A program made the position numbers and the translations under genes. From the NCBI GenBank assembly GCA_030142905.1, contig JASJOG010000232.1, positions 372,001-436,000 on the forward strand: 64,000 nucleotides of DNA, written 5' to 3'. Source of the DNA: Heliopora coerulea (taxonomy: Eukaryota; Cnidaria; Anthozoa; Scleralcyonacea; Helioporidae). Positions 11,857 through 23,759 of the stretch are shown piece by piece. Position 1 is the stretch's first letter; every line of letters begins with the position of its first letter. The notes under the pieces are model-generated. The model was not told the origin of the DNA. It saw only the letters and a list, made by a program, of their open reading frames with translations, and ran no database searches.

Positions 11857-14800
11857 GGTTAACTAAATGTCGAAAGGTACAGCAGCAAAAGACTAAGGGC
11901 AAGTTATGACGGTCACTATATAAAACAGAAAGATTAAGACACATTATTAGCTTTCAATTTCGTTTCTGGGTTGGATTGTGTAGTCAAATGTATCTAGGTG
12001 CGACTCAACCACATCAATAGAAACCTTTAAGCTTTTAAAGCTGGCCGTAAGAAACCCAGATTGCTTATTCGGTAGATACGTCCCGAAAAGGGAACAGCGT
12101 TGTTTGACGAACAAAGTTAGGGGCTGAACACTTGGAGGAATCTCGACCAACCGAACACGGCTAAAAGTTCAACAGCTCAACTCGGAGTGAAGCTTTAGTT
12201 CATGTAATCGTAAGATATTTTTTCATAAGATTTATTCGTAAGCCCAGACAGAATTTTCTATGTATTCAGCCGTTTGAATGTTACCTACCACTGGATAAGT
12301 CCCGACTCAGCAGACAAAATTCTAAATTCAGGGTGTCCAAAGAATGGATAGTGAAGTTCGTTGGATCAGTCAGGCAGTGTGGCGCCTTCTGAGATTGTAC
12401 CGTACTGAGGTCGTTCAGCTCATATGCACTGATTGACAGAAAATAAATATCGGCTTCATTTTTGAACGAAAAGCGTGGGTTAAACAATTGAAGCGAAAGA
12501 AGTATCACTGAAGAGTTCGTGTTGATGATGAGAGTTTAATTAAATGTGAGAGTTTGAGTGGTACTCGAGCCAAGTTTGCCAAAATTTCCTCAAAATTTTC
12601 TCCGGACTTGAGTCTCCCGTAGTGATGTTTAACTTTAATGTTACAGTCGAATATGGACAATACGTCAATTAAAGTACATTAAAGCATATTTAAGGGCTTT
12701 TGGAATAAACAAATTCAACCTACGACAATTGAAACTTCAATAAAGTCGAATTTAAATTTGAGAAGTTATCAGTTAAGTAGCCCACAAACAGTCAAGCGTG
12801 CGTTGAGTCACGATTTACACCTACAGAGCTGTTCCTAATATGTGTTGTACAATTGTACAATCAGACTGTAACCGACCGACTTGACAAGCCAAATCGGTCC
12901 TCAGGCGCAAAGGTTACTCATAGAATCGTGATCAAACGTTACAAGTCGCCAAAATTTAAAAACCTTGGAAGCAAATTCGAATGGGTTCCTCAGAGAAAAT
13001 ATAAACGAAAGACCATTATAATGCTTAGAGTTTCACTTTTCTTTCGTCCCAAATGCAGAGCATACACAGGCGCATGTGCTCCTGCAAGTGCTTAGTATAC
13101 CAAATAACCCGAGGAGTGTTTACCTGGGGGTTATTTTTTATCTCAATATTCCGACACTTTAACTATTGCTCTCACATGAACACTGAACAGTAAAAACAGG
13201 GTAATTATGGACAACTCGTCTGGATATAAACATGCCACTAAAAGACCGGGAATATAATCGGTCGATTTTTTTTTCTTCTTTTTTTAACTGTTGTAGAAAT
13301 CCTACATCCCAGATCTCGTGATTGTGTGGTTTAAGTAAATAATACAGTTCATATTCATTTCAAAGACTTCAAGCCTTTACGCAAACTGAATATGCTTAAT
13401 TTCCTTCCATATCCCATGCTATGAAAAACAAACCTTAGCGATTTCATTGAAATTGAAATTTAATTATTTGAGTCGGAAATTGAAGCCACGCGAAACTTTT
13501 TTCGTGAAACATCAAGCAATAAACGGCAAAACAACGGTTCGAAATTTGATTGAACTCTCGAATTCCCAAAGGTTCCCAACGGTTCAACAGTGATAAAATA
13601 ATGTGTACTGCCGCAATACGATTCCTCTTACCTTTTTGTCGTAGAAATTTATGCTCTTCTTCCGTTGCCAACAAGTTCACACCTGTGGGAAATACAAATT
13701 ACACTAGAAGTGTAATAGACTTTCACCATATAAATATCTCTGTCACAAGTGCGTGTCATCAATAGCGTCCTTCCTCTTTCCCGTTTCGAAGAAAGTGAGA
13801 ACGATATTGTCCATGCGTGGGTTATGTCACGATGTTGTCGGACACATATCAGATCCTTCACTCGATTATTAGTGATCGTCGCAACAAGGCTCAATAGCCC
13901 ATAAACTTTGTAAAATTGAAGAGGAACAAATGTGTCAGTTTAACGACTTTGCGAAAAGCGATCCATTTAATTAGACATTTAAAAGTTTCCTTTCCCCTGT
14001 GGTTCAAAACAACTCTGGTTCAAAAACTTGTGTATGAAAATGAATATTACCCAGTACCTACACGTGAATGGGAACTTATTTTCACGTGAAGAGTTCGGAA
14101 TTAAGTTTCGTTTTAATGCAAAGTAAAAGTGCTAGTGGAAATGGCCTCTCAAACGACACTCACAGCGCGGGAAAAGCACTCGTGAGGAGTTGTCTGACAC
14201 AAAAAATAAAAATTATAGACTTGTTTGAACATCACACCAAATAGCAATCAAAATTCGAACACTTAATGATTGCTGGTCTTATGATGTTAACTGAAGTGCC
14301 CTGGATTGTGGGTCTTATTCGCAATTTCTTTCGACCTTTTTTGAGCAAGGAGTTTGAGTAACAGTGGTGTTGAACACATAAATCGGTTTGAAATTAACCG
14401 CTCAACTCTTTCGTGTGAGCATTAATCCAGTAACACTGACGGCTTAGTCGAGTTTTTCTTGACGCTTACGGCATGCACCTTTTCAGATTCCAGAAGATTC
14501 GCCGAGCTTTGCAACTGGTAAAGCCCCTGACACAGGCTCTACATTTGTTGCCAGCAACTGTCGAACGATGTTGAACGAAATAATGACGAGCTCTTCTCTG
14601 TTCGTCAAAATTCAACATCTGTTGGCAACAAATGTTATACGATGTTCATCAAAAGATGTTGTTCAACAAATGTTTAACCACGTGACATTAGCCTTATGGC
14701 GACTTATGACAAGTCTTCTTTGGGGATGAAGGGAAACAAAAGAATACCGTCAATCATGTTTTCCCAGTTTATGCTAAGTGACGCCCACACAAGGCAAGTT
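11857..14800. other. No recognised gene
   Basis: This is the upstream side of the GPCR and beyond. A TTTTATATAG stretch on the minus strand about 60-65 bp before the GPCR start codon could be a TATA-like element, but this is weak. The rest is AT-rich with short frames only (for example 12,853-13,095 and 13,550-13,765), none with a recognisable domain. At 14,540-14,690, repeated motifs around AACAAATGTT and GATGTTGAAC suggest an old repeat. Confidence 0.4.
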
Positions 14801-14803
14801 TTA

Positions 14804-15021
14804 GACTCCGTTCACACGATACCGGTACGAAAGTGCACCGGTATCAAAATATCACGGTACGAACCTGTTTACACGATTACGGTTTCACATTACGGTTTCA
14901 AATCGTTTCGGTTAGCATTACGGTTTCATGCTTTTTCATATCGGTACCGTGTGAACGCAAGGCCTAACCGTAATAATTTCGTTACGGTTTCATTTCGTAC
15001 CGGTATCGTGTGAACGGAGTC
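14804..15021. mobile_element. PIF/Harbinger-type MITE with TTA target duplication
   Basis: The ends are near-perfect inverted repeats of about 28 bp: GACTCCGTTCACACGATACC on the left, mirrored by GGTATCGTGTGAACGGAGTC on the right. Both sides are flanked by TTA (14,801-14,803 and 15,022-15,024), the 3-bp target duplication typical of PIF/Harbinger. The 218-bp interior has repeated TACGGTTTCA motifs and no coding capacity. Confidence 0.85.
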
Positions 15022-15229
15022 TTACTATGCGTACAGTAGACACAACTTTTTACGAGGAAATTTCTTCGTGTGTACGTAAGGAAACTTGAACAACAACCTG
15101 CTTAACTCACATTGATGTAACAAGTGGATATTGCGCACGTAATAACTGTCGAGAACATTCGAAAGTCCAAGAAAGTCTAAGAAAAGAAATATCAAGTTTT
15201 ACGCCCGACAAAGCTCAACCCGATTTCTT

Positions 15230-15795
15230 AGCCCCAAACGTGGGTTGAATCTGTAACCTTCTGATGACTGGCGAGACGTTCTTACCACTAAGCTACCGAG
15301 ACTTGGCTGGCGAGGCAAGGCGTAAGTTGGACATGTGGTGCCTCTGCAGTAACCACGATTTATTAATGTTCGATGAGATAAATGTTATGCACGTGTAAGT
15401 TTGAAGATATCACGGATGATAGAAGTTCGTCATGTTAATGTCAAATTTCATACCTCAGAAAAACGATTTTAGAGCTCCAGACGGGGATCGAACCCGCAAC
15501 CTTCTGATGACCGGTGAGACGCTCTAACCATTAAGCTACCAAGACTCAGGTGGCGAGCCAAGGTGCAAGTTCGACATATGTGCAATCTAAGCGGCAGCCA
15601 TGGTATATTAATAATGTTATTAATGCGATATATATGTTGAAAACATAGAAGCTTGAGAACATCTTGAATGAATGATAGATGAACGTTTATCAAGCTCCTA
15701 CCTCAGAAAAACGATTTCTGATTCCCAGACGGGAATCGAACCCGCAACCTTCTGACGACCAGAGAGACGCACTAACCATTGAGCTACCGAGGCTC
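15230..15795 (-). repeat. Three tandem tRNA-derived (SINE-like) units
   Basis: Three tRNA-like heads on the minus strand lie at about 15,232-15,303, 15,475-15,546 and 15,721-15,793, spaced about 245 bp apart. Each has an A-box-like TAGCTCAATGG or TAGCTTAATGG and a B-box-like GGTTCGATTCC (diverged in the first), and each is followed by partly similar tails. The anticodon arm does not pair well. I therefore read these as SINE-like tRNA-derived repeats in a tandem run and not as working tRNA genes. Confidence 0.7.
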
Positions 15796-18502
15796 ATGAG
15801 AACGCGGCCTTCATCCCACCCACAATGTATTAAAACTTGACAACACAACTTTGCAACGAAACTAACTAGGTAGGAAAGCCTTTTCTAGTCCGGGTTAAGC
15901 ATTACGCCCAGCAAAGTTAATTAGTTTTCCAGTGTAAAAAGAACATTAAAAGCCTATTTAAACGATACGATTGTCGTATACGCTTGTTGGTCCGACGGAT
16001 ACGATTAAGTCAGTAGACGTTTCAGCACGTTTTGCTATTTGCCAGCGAATTGTCAGCACGAATTGTACCCTTGAGGCTAAACTGGATAGGCCGAAAAGAA
16101 CAATAGTATGCAACAATCGTGTTGTGTGGATGAGCCAAGAGCCAACTAGCTTTATGTCATTTCACTTTTACTGCAAGTGGAATCATACTCCACCTATCGT
16201 TTTAAACGCTTCCTGCCCGTACAGTCCTTTTGTTTCAGTTTGGCGACGGCCAGACGGGTCTACTACCCAAAAAAGGAGACGTCCGGACCGCGAAGTGAAT
16301 ATGACGCATTGTAATTCACAAAAACTTCAGTCCTGCTATGTTATACACCGGAAAAAAACATTTCTTTCCGCCAAAAAAACTGCAACAAACGCTAATGTAC
16401 CTCGCGTACTCGTGCTGGAACGACGTGGAACAGAAGGGAAGGGAACTTTTTCCGAACCAAAACGTCTTCCAGTACAATGTAAAGAGCCCTTTTGATAACT
16501 TAAGCGTGGACGCAAGATATTGGGTCAATGACTCAGTAAACACACATTTAAACTGAGTTTTTAACCCATTTGTTTAAAGCTTCCCAAGATGTTAAAAGAG
16601 TGGCTCGACTGGTTAGATTACTTCGTGAATTTCTTACTTAGCAAATTTTTCTGCCAACGGGCGATTTTTAACGAGTGACTAGAGCACACAATTTTTCCTG
16701 AACATGCACGTCGAAGCTAGATCAGCATTGCAATAGCGGCAAACAGAACATGCTTCGTCTCCTTAGTCAAGACATGTCGAAAAACCATCAAGTTTAAACA
16801 ATCCCGTCTTTGTCTATGATGTAGTGCTTTTAATAAGTCAAATTTGAATTTACGTTGAGGACGAGTTTAAACGCAACAAGAGTCAGTTTGGTTCATGTTT
16901 CGAAGCCAATCAAAGGTTTACAAGGAGGAGCTAGAGCACAACAGGGGAGCATGGGTACTGTGTTTCCCTCGTGCATTTTACCGACTCGCGGGCAAGAGAA
17001 CGTGGCCTTTGAGGACAAAGTTCAGTGCAATTAAATTAATTTCTGCTGCTCCGGTGTCGCAGCAGACAGTGTCCCCCTGGCCACTATCTACTAGCAGATA
17101 CTGTCTCCTTTGATTAGATTCTCGCGGATAGTGTCCCCCATGTGATAGGGAAAGACGAAAGCAAAGACTTTCCTAAAAAATCGTTTACTTGACAAAATTA
17201 ACTAGTTTTTCTGACAAAATGAATCGTTCGAATAAATTTAAAGTTGTTCAACTAAATATCTTGAAATTGAAGCCACTACAATCTCTCAGTTAAATATGCA
17301 CACAACAAACTGATAAAATCGCTCAGCTAAATATTTACGCAACAAACTATTACTGAAATCGCCGTATACAAATCTCGGTTAAACACCGAAACTGCGCTTT
17401 GTCGCCGATGGTTGCTTTCGTAACCTTATAGCTTTTTTTTTGGAAGTTGCTTGAATTTTGGTAACCTCGTTGCAGATTGTTGCTTTGATGACTCATCTGT
17501 TATTGTCAAAAACCGAACAAGGAAACTACTCTTGGAGTTGCCTTACGAATTATAATCCTTTATGAATTATGAGTAGTATGAATCTGATCGCTTAAAACTT
17601 GGACATTCCCTTCATATTTCCACCAAAATACGTAAAAAACTGAATGTTACCGCACTAGTCTTGAATTTTTGCTGGGAACACTAGCTGCTGCGATACCGGC
17701 GCTTCTGGTCTGTTATATTGGACAGTCAAGGTTCAGGGCAATGTTCCCAACCTCATTCCGTTTGTTAACTCACTAACTTTGTTTACTAATTACTGTTTTG
17801 TTTGGAATTCTTTTGTTATTGCTGTTGCTAAATAACTGTTTTCAATCGGATATTATCCAATAATTTCATTCGAACACCTACGTAGGAGCTTTGTTATGTC
17901 TCTTCGATAACGGTGACAGAAACAAGTACTTTTTTCTTTGTTGTCAAAACTTTGACGAACGGATATCTAACCCAAGTTTTTGAGAACAACATCGCAAAAT
18001 TTCGACTCACTGGATATTGTTCGAACGTCTCTGGTCAATATCAAGCTTGAAACCAAGTCAAAATTTCATTGGCAATGAATTTCAATGCAAAGCGAGTATT
18101 CAAACCACGATTTGTTCAGAACCACAAGAAACAAGAAAAGGTTATCTAATAACTCATGTTACTGAGAGGTCAGATATAACCCACCCCCAAGGGTAGAATA
18201 ATTATATTTCCCATTATCCGCCGTGAGTCTCAAATTACTATCTGTGTGGACTATTACAGTATCGAAGGAACTTCAGCTGTAAAAGCTCTTTCAGTTACCG
18301 TCTTTTTCCAGGTTAGCTGTTTGGCCTGTTACAGATAAATTTTTTAACGGCAGTTAGGAATTTCGAGTTATTCCAAACGAAACCACTTCCGTAATTATAT
18401 TTCGCTAACTGACCTGCCAAAAAGCTTGTCAACGACACTTGAAACCACGATATCGCTATTTCAGAAAGAAAAAAAAAATAACAGCTTTCTGACCAAGATA
18501 AA
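15796..18502. other. No recognised gene
   Basis: The longest frame (15,971-16,495, plus, 174 codons) has no domain I can name. Runs such as CGATACGATTGTCGTATACG at its start look like an old inverted-repeat element, so I do not call it a gene. Around 17,050-17,145 the motif AGTGTCCCCC occurs twice. The rest is AT-rich and non-coding by eye. Confidence 0.4.
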
Positions 18503-18589
18503 CGAATTGTGTTTTGTTAAAACCCGCAGCTGTTTACTGCACTTAATTATACAGAACAAAGGCGCTGTCTGTTAACAAAACACAATTCG
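18503..18589. mobile_element. Tiny palindromic element with perfect 18-bp inverted ends
   Basis: CGAATTGTGTTTTGTTAA at 18,503 is mirrored exactly by TTAACAAAACACAATTCG ending at 18,589, enclosing about 50 bp. This is probably a minimal MITE or a deletion remnant of a DNA transposon. No clear target duplication is seen. Confidence 0.6.
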
Positions 18590-19263
18590 AGCCTTTTTAT
18601 TAATATAACGCCACGCCACCCAGCCCGTAAGATCCAGTAACAGGGTGCCCCATTCTCAAGATTCAAACCGACTTCGTACACAAGGCACGAATCAATGCGT
18701 AGGAGACAGAATTGATATCGTCGCTTGCAAAATACAAAATATACACGCTACCAAGAAATCCATGAAGTGCCTACAACGTAACCGACAACTCTTAATCATT
18801 GATAACAAATCAAAGTAAATACACACCTTACCTTTCTACTTCTCGACAATACGGCAGTCTGTATTAACAAACACACTGGTCCCGATGAATCGATTCTTCG
18901 AGGAACTGTCAGATGCTGCTTCATATCCGTCTCGCCAATCAAACAGATTTGTAAGCATAACTGAAGGAAGTCCAAATACATTCAATGACAATATCTCATA
19001 GACGTTTCCGTCTTTCGCAGCAGGAACTGTGGTCCACCACTTTTAGGCACAAGATGTAAACATACAAGGATTGACTGGTTTTGGCTCGGTATTGGGATCA
19101 CGGATTTACCAATGGTCAAATATTGGTTAAATCCATTTCGAATATCCATTGCACCTTTTTACTGCGCCACAATTTTGAAGAATTATTACGTTGTGATACA
19201 CTAATTTTCTTGTTAAAACTCCTGACACTTTTTTACTTCCTCCTGGGGTAGCTATTGACGTAG
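18590..19263. other. No recognised gene; left flank of duplication copy A
   Basis: This is non-coding by eye. Similarity to the sequence before copy B stops abruptly at 19,264, so this is unique flank. A short near-palindrome (GGATTTACCAATGGTCAAAT followed by ATTGGTTAAATCC) lies at about 19,102-19,134. Confidence 0.45.
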
Positions 19264-20199
19264 ATGAAAAGCGAAACATAATCCTGTCGCAAATTCTGAC
19301 TGCAAAAGTGTTTATCGAGTCATTTAAAATCTCGAGGGTACGTCGCCCGTCATTGCATAAACTTTCACTTCAACAATGCCAGACATTGCACGTGCATAAA
19401 TTATGCGCGCTTTCAACATCGCGTTCCAGAACGCACGCTTTTGGTTTAATATAAAATCTGAATGATCTACGAACAACTAATGTATTAGTGACTTTAAGCC
19501 AGTCACCTTCTTTGAATGATGTTTTCCGTGGAATGTTTTGACATACAAAGCGTACAGTGACATGGAATAGAGCCAAAAAGAGTGAAAGAGAGGCGAAAGA
19601 AAGGCGTAGAAATATACATAAACAGAAAGTTTTCATGATAATCTGGCACTGCAGAAGTCAACTGAAAAATGTTGACATGACCGGGATTTGAAAAACATAT
19701 GTTAAACTCCGATTTGAAAGGCGTAGAGAGATCCGGTTTTCCCAGAAAACACACACAACTCGATTTGTTTTCCTACTAATCTGGTAAGTCCCAAGTTTCC
19801 ACTTATTGTGTGAGTCTACTCCACACCTCCTAATCCAGTTCCACACCTACTTCTCATCCCACTTTTGGCTGACAAGATAGATCAGGCACGGAAGCGGTCA
19901 AAAAGCGGATGTGCAACGGGACTGGGTGCATACGTGCGTGTAACCCCGTTGTCCGTTGGGCAGAGTTTGTGTATTTAATCTAAACAATGATATAAAGTAC
20001 GATACTGCGTTTGATAATGTTCAACAAACAGTAAAAATCTAAAAGGTTGAAGACCCGGCGAAACTTAAACTGTAAGGGACTGATGTTTGATGCGGATGCC
20101 TGAAAACGAAATATAAACCTACTTTCTTCAGGAATTAAGACAAAACAAGAAATAGTTTGCATCAAGTAAAAATCTGCGAGACCTGTATACAACAAGTAG

Positions 20200-20294
20200 A
20201 AAAAGTTTAAAGGTTGGTAATTGCCGTGACTGGTTTCAAAGAAATCGTATTTCTTTGAAATCAGTCATGGCAGTTACCAAACTTTAAACTTTTT
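20200..20294. repeat. Hairpin-forming inverted repeat, copy A
   Basis: Arms of about 42 bp, starting AAAAAGTTTAAAGGTTGGTA and ending in its near reverse complement, are separated by a few bases. The same hairpin is in copy B, and a diverged relative starts at 56,974 in an MCM8 intron. It is therefore a dispersed fold-back element. Confidence 0.7.
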
Positions 20295-23200
20295 ATACGA
20301 TTTAACACTGTCTACGCATTATTCTATTTCCATTTTTACAGGTACACTCGTAAGAATCTTACAAGTTGTTTTAGTATTGTTGGCTGAAAAATGTTGAACG
20401 AATAATATTGCTAAAACAACAATAAAATATCTAGATTGTAGACAATTAATATACCAGTCACGAGGGAGAGTATTTGACCTTGAGATCAAACACGGAGGTA
20501 AGAAAAGCGTTTGAAACCTTAACGTGAGGTAATAACAGAGGGATTTTACACGCTCTTCGAGGTGTTTGATCCAAGTATCATAGACCTCAAAACTGTTTGT
20601 CATGTCTTCTAAAACAAATCAACATTTTAGGAGAAAATCGAGGTAAAACATAAGCTCCGTAGAGTATCACATTTACAGACGGTTCTGCTCGCATCTGCAA
20701 AACCGCATGACTAACCACGTTCCCAAGGCATTGTGCTTCCACGGTCGAAGAGTGGCACAATGATCGAAAGGGTGGATGCTCCATAATCTGATTGGCCCGC
20801 TTGGACAATAAATCCAGAGTATAATTTATCTAAATTAGTGAGTTAAGAAATCTCCTCGCTACTCAAAATTTTGCCGCTAATTCGAAAAGAATGGCTTTGG
20901 TTAAAGTCAAGAAAACCTGTTTTTCATAATTACGAAAGACAACAGTAGACAAATCGTGAATCGTTGTAGCTTGTAGCTTTTATGACGATTGTTTAACATG
21001 AACACGTCTGCACAGCGGTGGATATTTCTTATTCATAATTTGAGTGAAAAATTATAGAAAGCAATTACAAACCAACAGAGACTAAATAAATTATCATGTT
21101 AAAACACCCACAAGTTATGGGTGTCAGGTAAGTGGCCGTTGCCAGATTCACTAAGGGGACCTTTCACCCTAGAGGCAAAATGCCCTGGGAACTGGATAGC
21201 TACGGAACTGAAAATCTCATAGTGTAGTTTTTGGGCAACATTTCAGAGATATTTTAGAAGTAATGTACGGAAACTCGCGGCAGTTCCGCATTGGAATGTA
21301 ATGACATTTGGCTTCGTCTCGTGTTTGTAAGTCTCCAACAACCACTCATTCGGTAAATAGAACTTTAAGCCACGCTATCCCTTTGAGGAAGCCTCCTACT
21401 GTGTTGCTTGGTTGTAAAGGCAATTGAAAGAAATTTTGCATGTAGATGAACTGAAATCACTAATTGAATTTTTTGATATAACAATATTCAAATATCCTAT
21501 GAGTATATTTTAAAGTTCTTTTTGTCTTCTCCGGATTGCCATAGCAACATGACGATGGTCTCTTATATGCATATAATATACATACGGGACACTGAGTAAC
21601 TCCTAACTGAAGTCGTGTTTATCAATTCAACAGTACGATCTGCAACTATTCGAAAAGTTTAAAAAAATCTGTACTTTCAATTTTTTTTTAATTCCAAAAA
21701 TTTGAAAATTTCAAACCTTCCTTTTGTCTGCAAAACTGAAAAAATAAAAAGACTTCTATGATTAACAAATGTGACAAAATTTGGAAATACGTAACAGGGA
21801 CACGTGCGAGCAAACGCTTCATGAACGAGCTGTCTTCGCCTAATTAATCCTTCAAAACCTACAGGAAAAATAGTTTAACTAACGAAAACATAATAGCGAG
21901 GGCGGAACTGAGTCGAATACGAAACCTCCATCATTTGACGAGCTAACAATAAGTTTATAGTGATGTTAGTTATTTATGGCCAGTGGTCAATACTACCTGG
22001 TACAGAAATGGAAAGCATCTTAAAAAAAGAATATTAATATGTGCAAGACTGAAGAGCAAAACAATATTGGCCAAGAGTAGTTGAAATTGTGGACAAGGTA
22101 GATTACTCCTGAATCGTACGTATAAGGGATCTCTTGTGGAAAAAAGACGAAACGACGAAAGCAGTTGGTATGGATGTATGTTCGACATTCAGTGTACACC
22201 CTTCGACGAGAGGAAGATGTTTGGAAAGATGTAACCAGATCTATAATGTGACCAGATCAACAATGAAATGGATATTGTTTGAGGGTTTGGAAAGTTGGCG
22301 CGGGTTTACTTTTGAATGAAGATGAAGTACAGGTTCAGTGGCTGTTAAAGGTTGTTGAGTATTAAACTTCTGCTCACTCTGTCAGGATTGTATATAATAT
22401 ATTGTATAATATATTCTCTAGTGCCCCCCACTGTGAAAGTCGGTAACGCATTTGTTTGCCGATTCGTCATTAGCGATATTAGATCCTTGTACATACCTCT
22501 TCACGTGTCTGAAATGTTCCAGATTTTCTATTCTAGTTCTAGTATTCTCAATCCATCTTTCATGTATAAACCTGACAGCGTCAATTTTGCGTCATTATAA
22601 TTTTGTATATGATATTTGGGACGTTATATAAATACAAGTGAGTAGATGAATGATGAGACGGATAGCTTTGTGGGTGTGAAAAGTCGGCGCGTAATTGCCG
22701 TTGAAGGAGAATAATTTATCATTCAAATTTATCAAGAGTGAAACCGCCTTTTGTCGGCTATTCGTCATTAGCTTTTGAGTTACCTTTTGAGTAACTTTTT
22801 GCTTAAGTATCTGATCTATGCTCCAAATTCTCCATTCTAATTCCTTTCATGCATTAACTTGACCGCGGATCCTTCATCCGCACAAAAGTTTGCAGCACAA
22901 AAAAATTGGTCTGAGATGTGTGGGAAGTTATTTAATAGATCTGACTTCACAACTTCTTGAGCACCGGATATTACATCTGAGATGTTCCGGATTTTCTATT
23001 CTAACCTCTTTCATGAATGAAACAGAGCGCCTTTCTTCGAGTACTTTTAACAGTTTGTGCATCTCAAAAATTTTAGAATACTTTTCTAGAAATCTTTCCA
23101 ATTCTTCACTTTAGCATTCGTTTAGCGACTTCGTCGCTAAAGCGGCCGACAACATGGTGGAAGAGGAAAGAAACAGGTGCACAGAGATATTGTAATATGG

Positions 23201-23759
23201 GCACCGTCATTCCGCCGAAGTGAAGAAAATTCGCCAGCTTCTAGCTGGTTAAAAAGTTTATGCATGAATTTCCATGAAGTAATACTGTAGCAGAACATAT
23301 GACGGAGTTTATCTACGAAAAAGACAAGCGATTGTGCATGGACAGTTTTAAAGACTCCACCTTAAACATCGGGCATTAAGCGTGCATTATGTTTCATACT
23401 AAGGAAAGACTAAATAAGAGTTTAAAACCGAGAATTCAAAAAAAAAAATGTTTAGCCATGCAAATGTACGTATAAATTTTGAAGTTGAAAAACTACCGTT
23501 TTCGATTTCCCGCATATGTTCACATGAGCGAAATAAGATTCTTCACAGTTAATGGTTCTAGTTATACTTTGAATTATGTGAATGTTGCATCTTTTTACTT
23601 CGCATATTGCTTTGGTGTTGAGCAAATACCCAATGAACATTTTTGAGGATATTTCGCGTTTCCAGTGCAAGTTTACACTATTAGTTTAAGTTTACCAACA
23701 CATTTCAACGACTTCCTACCGACTTAAGTCCATTGCCTCCATAAATGCATGACGATGAC

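Noticed and set aside
15232..15793. True tRNA genes
   Set aside because: The A- and B-box-like motifs are there, but the anticodon arm does not pair properly and the units are tandem with SINE-like tails.
15971..16495. 174-codon open frame
   Set aside because: No recognisable domain, and it starts within palindromic repeat-like sequence. It is probably a chance frame.
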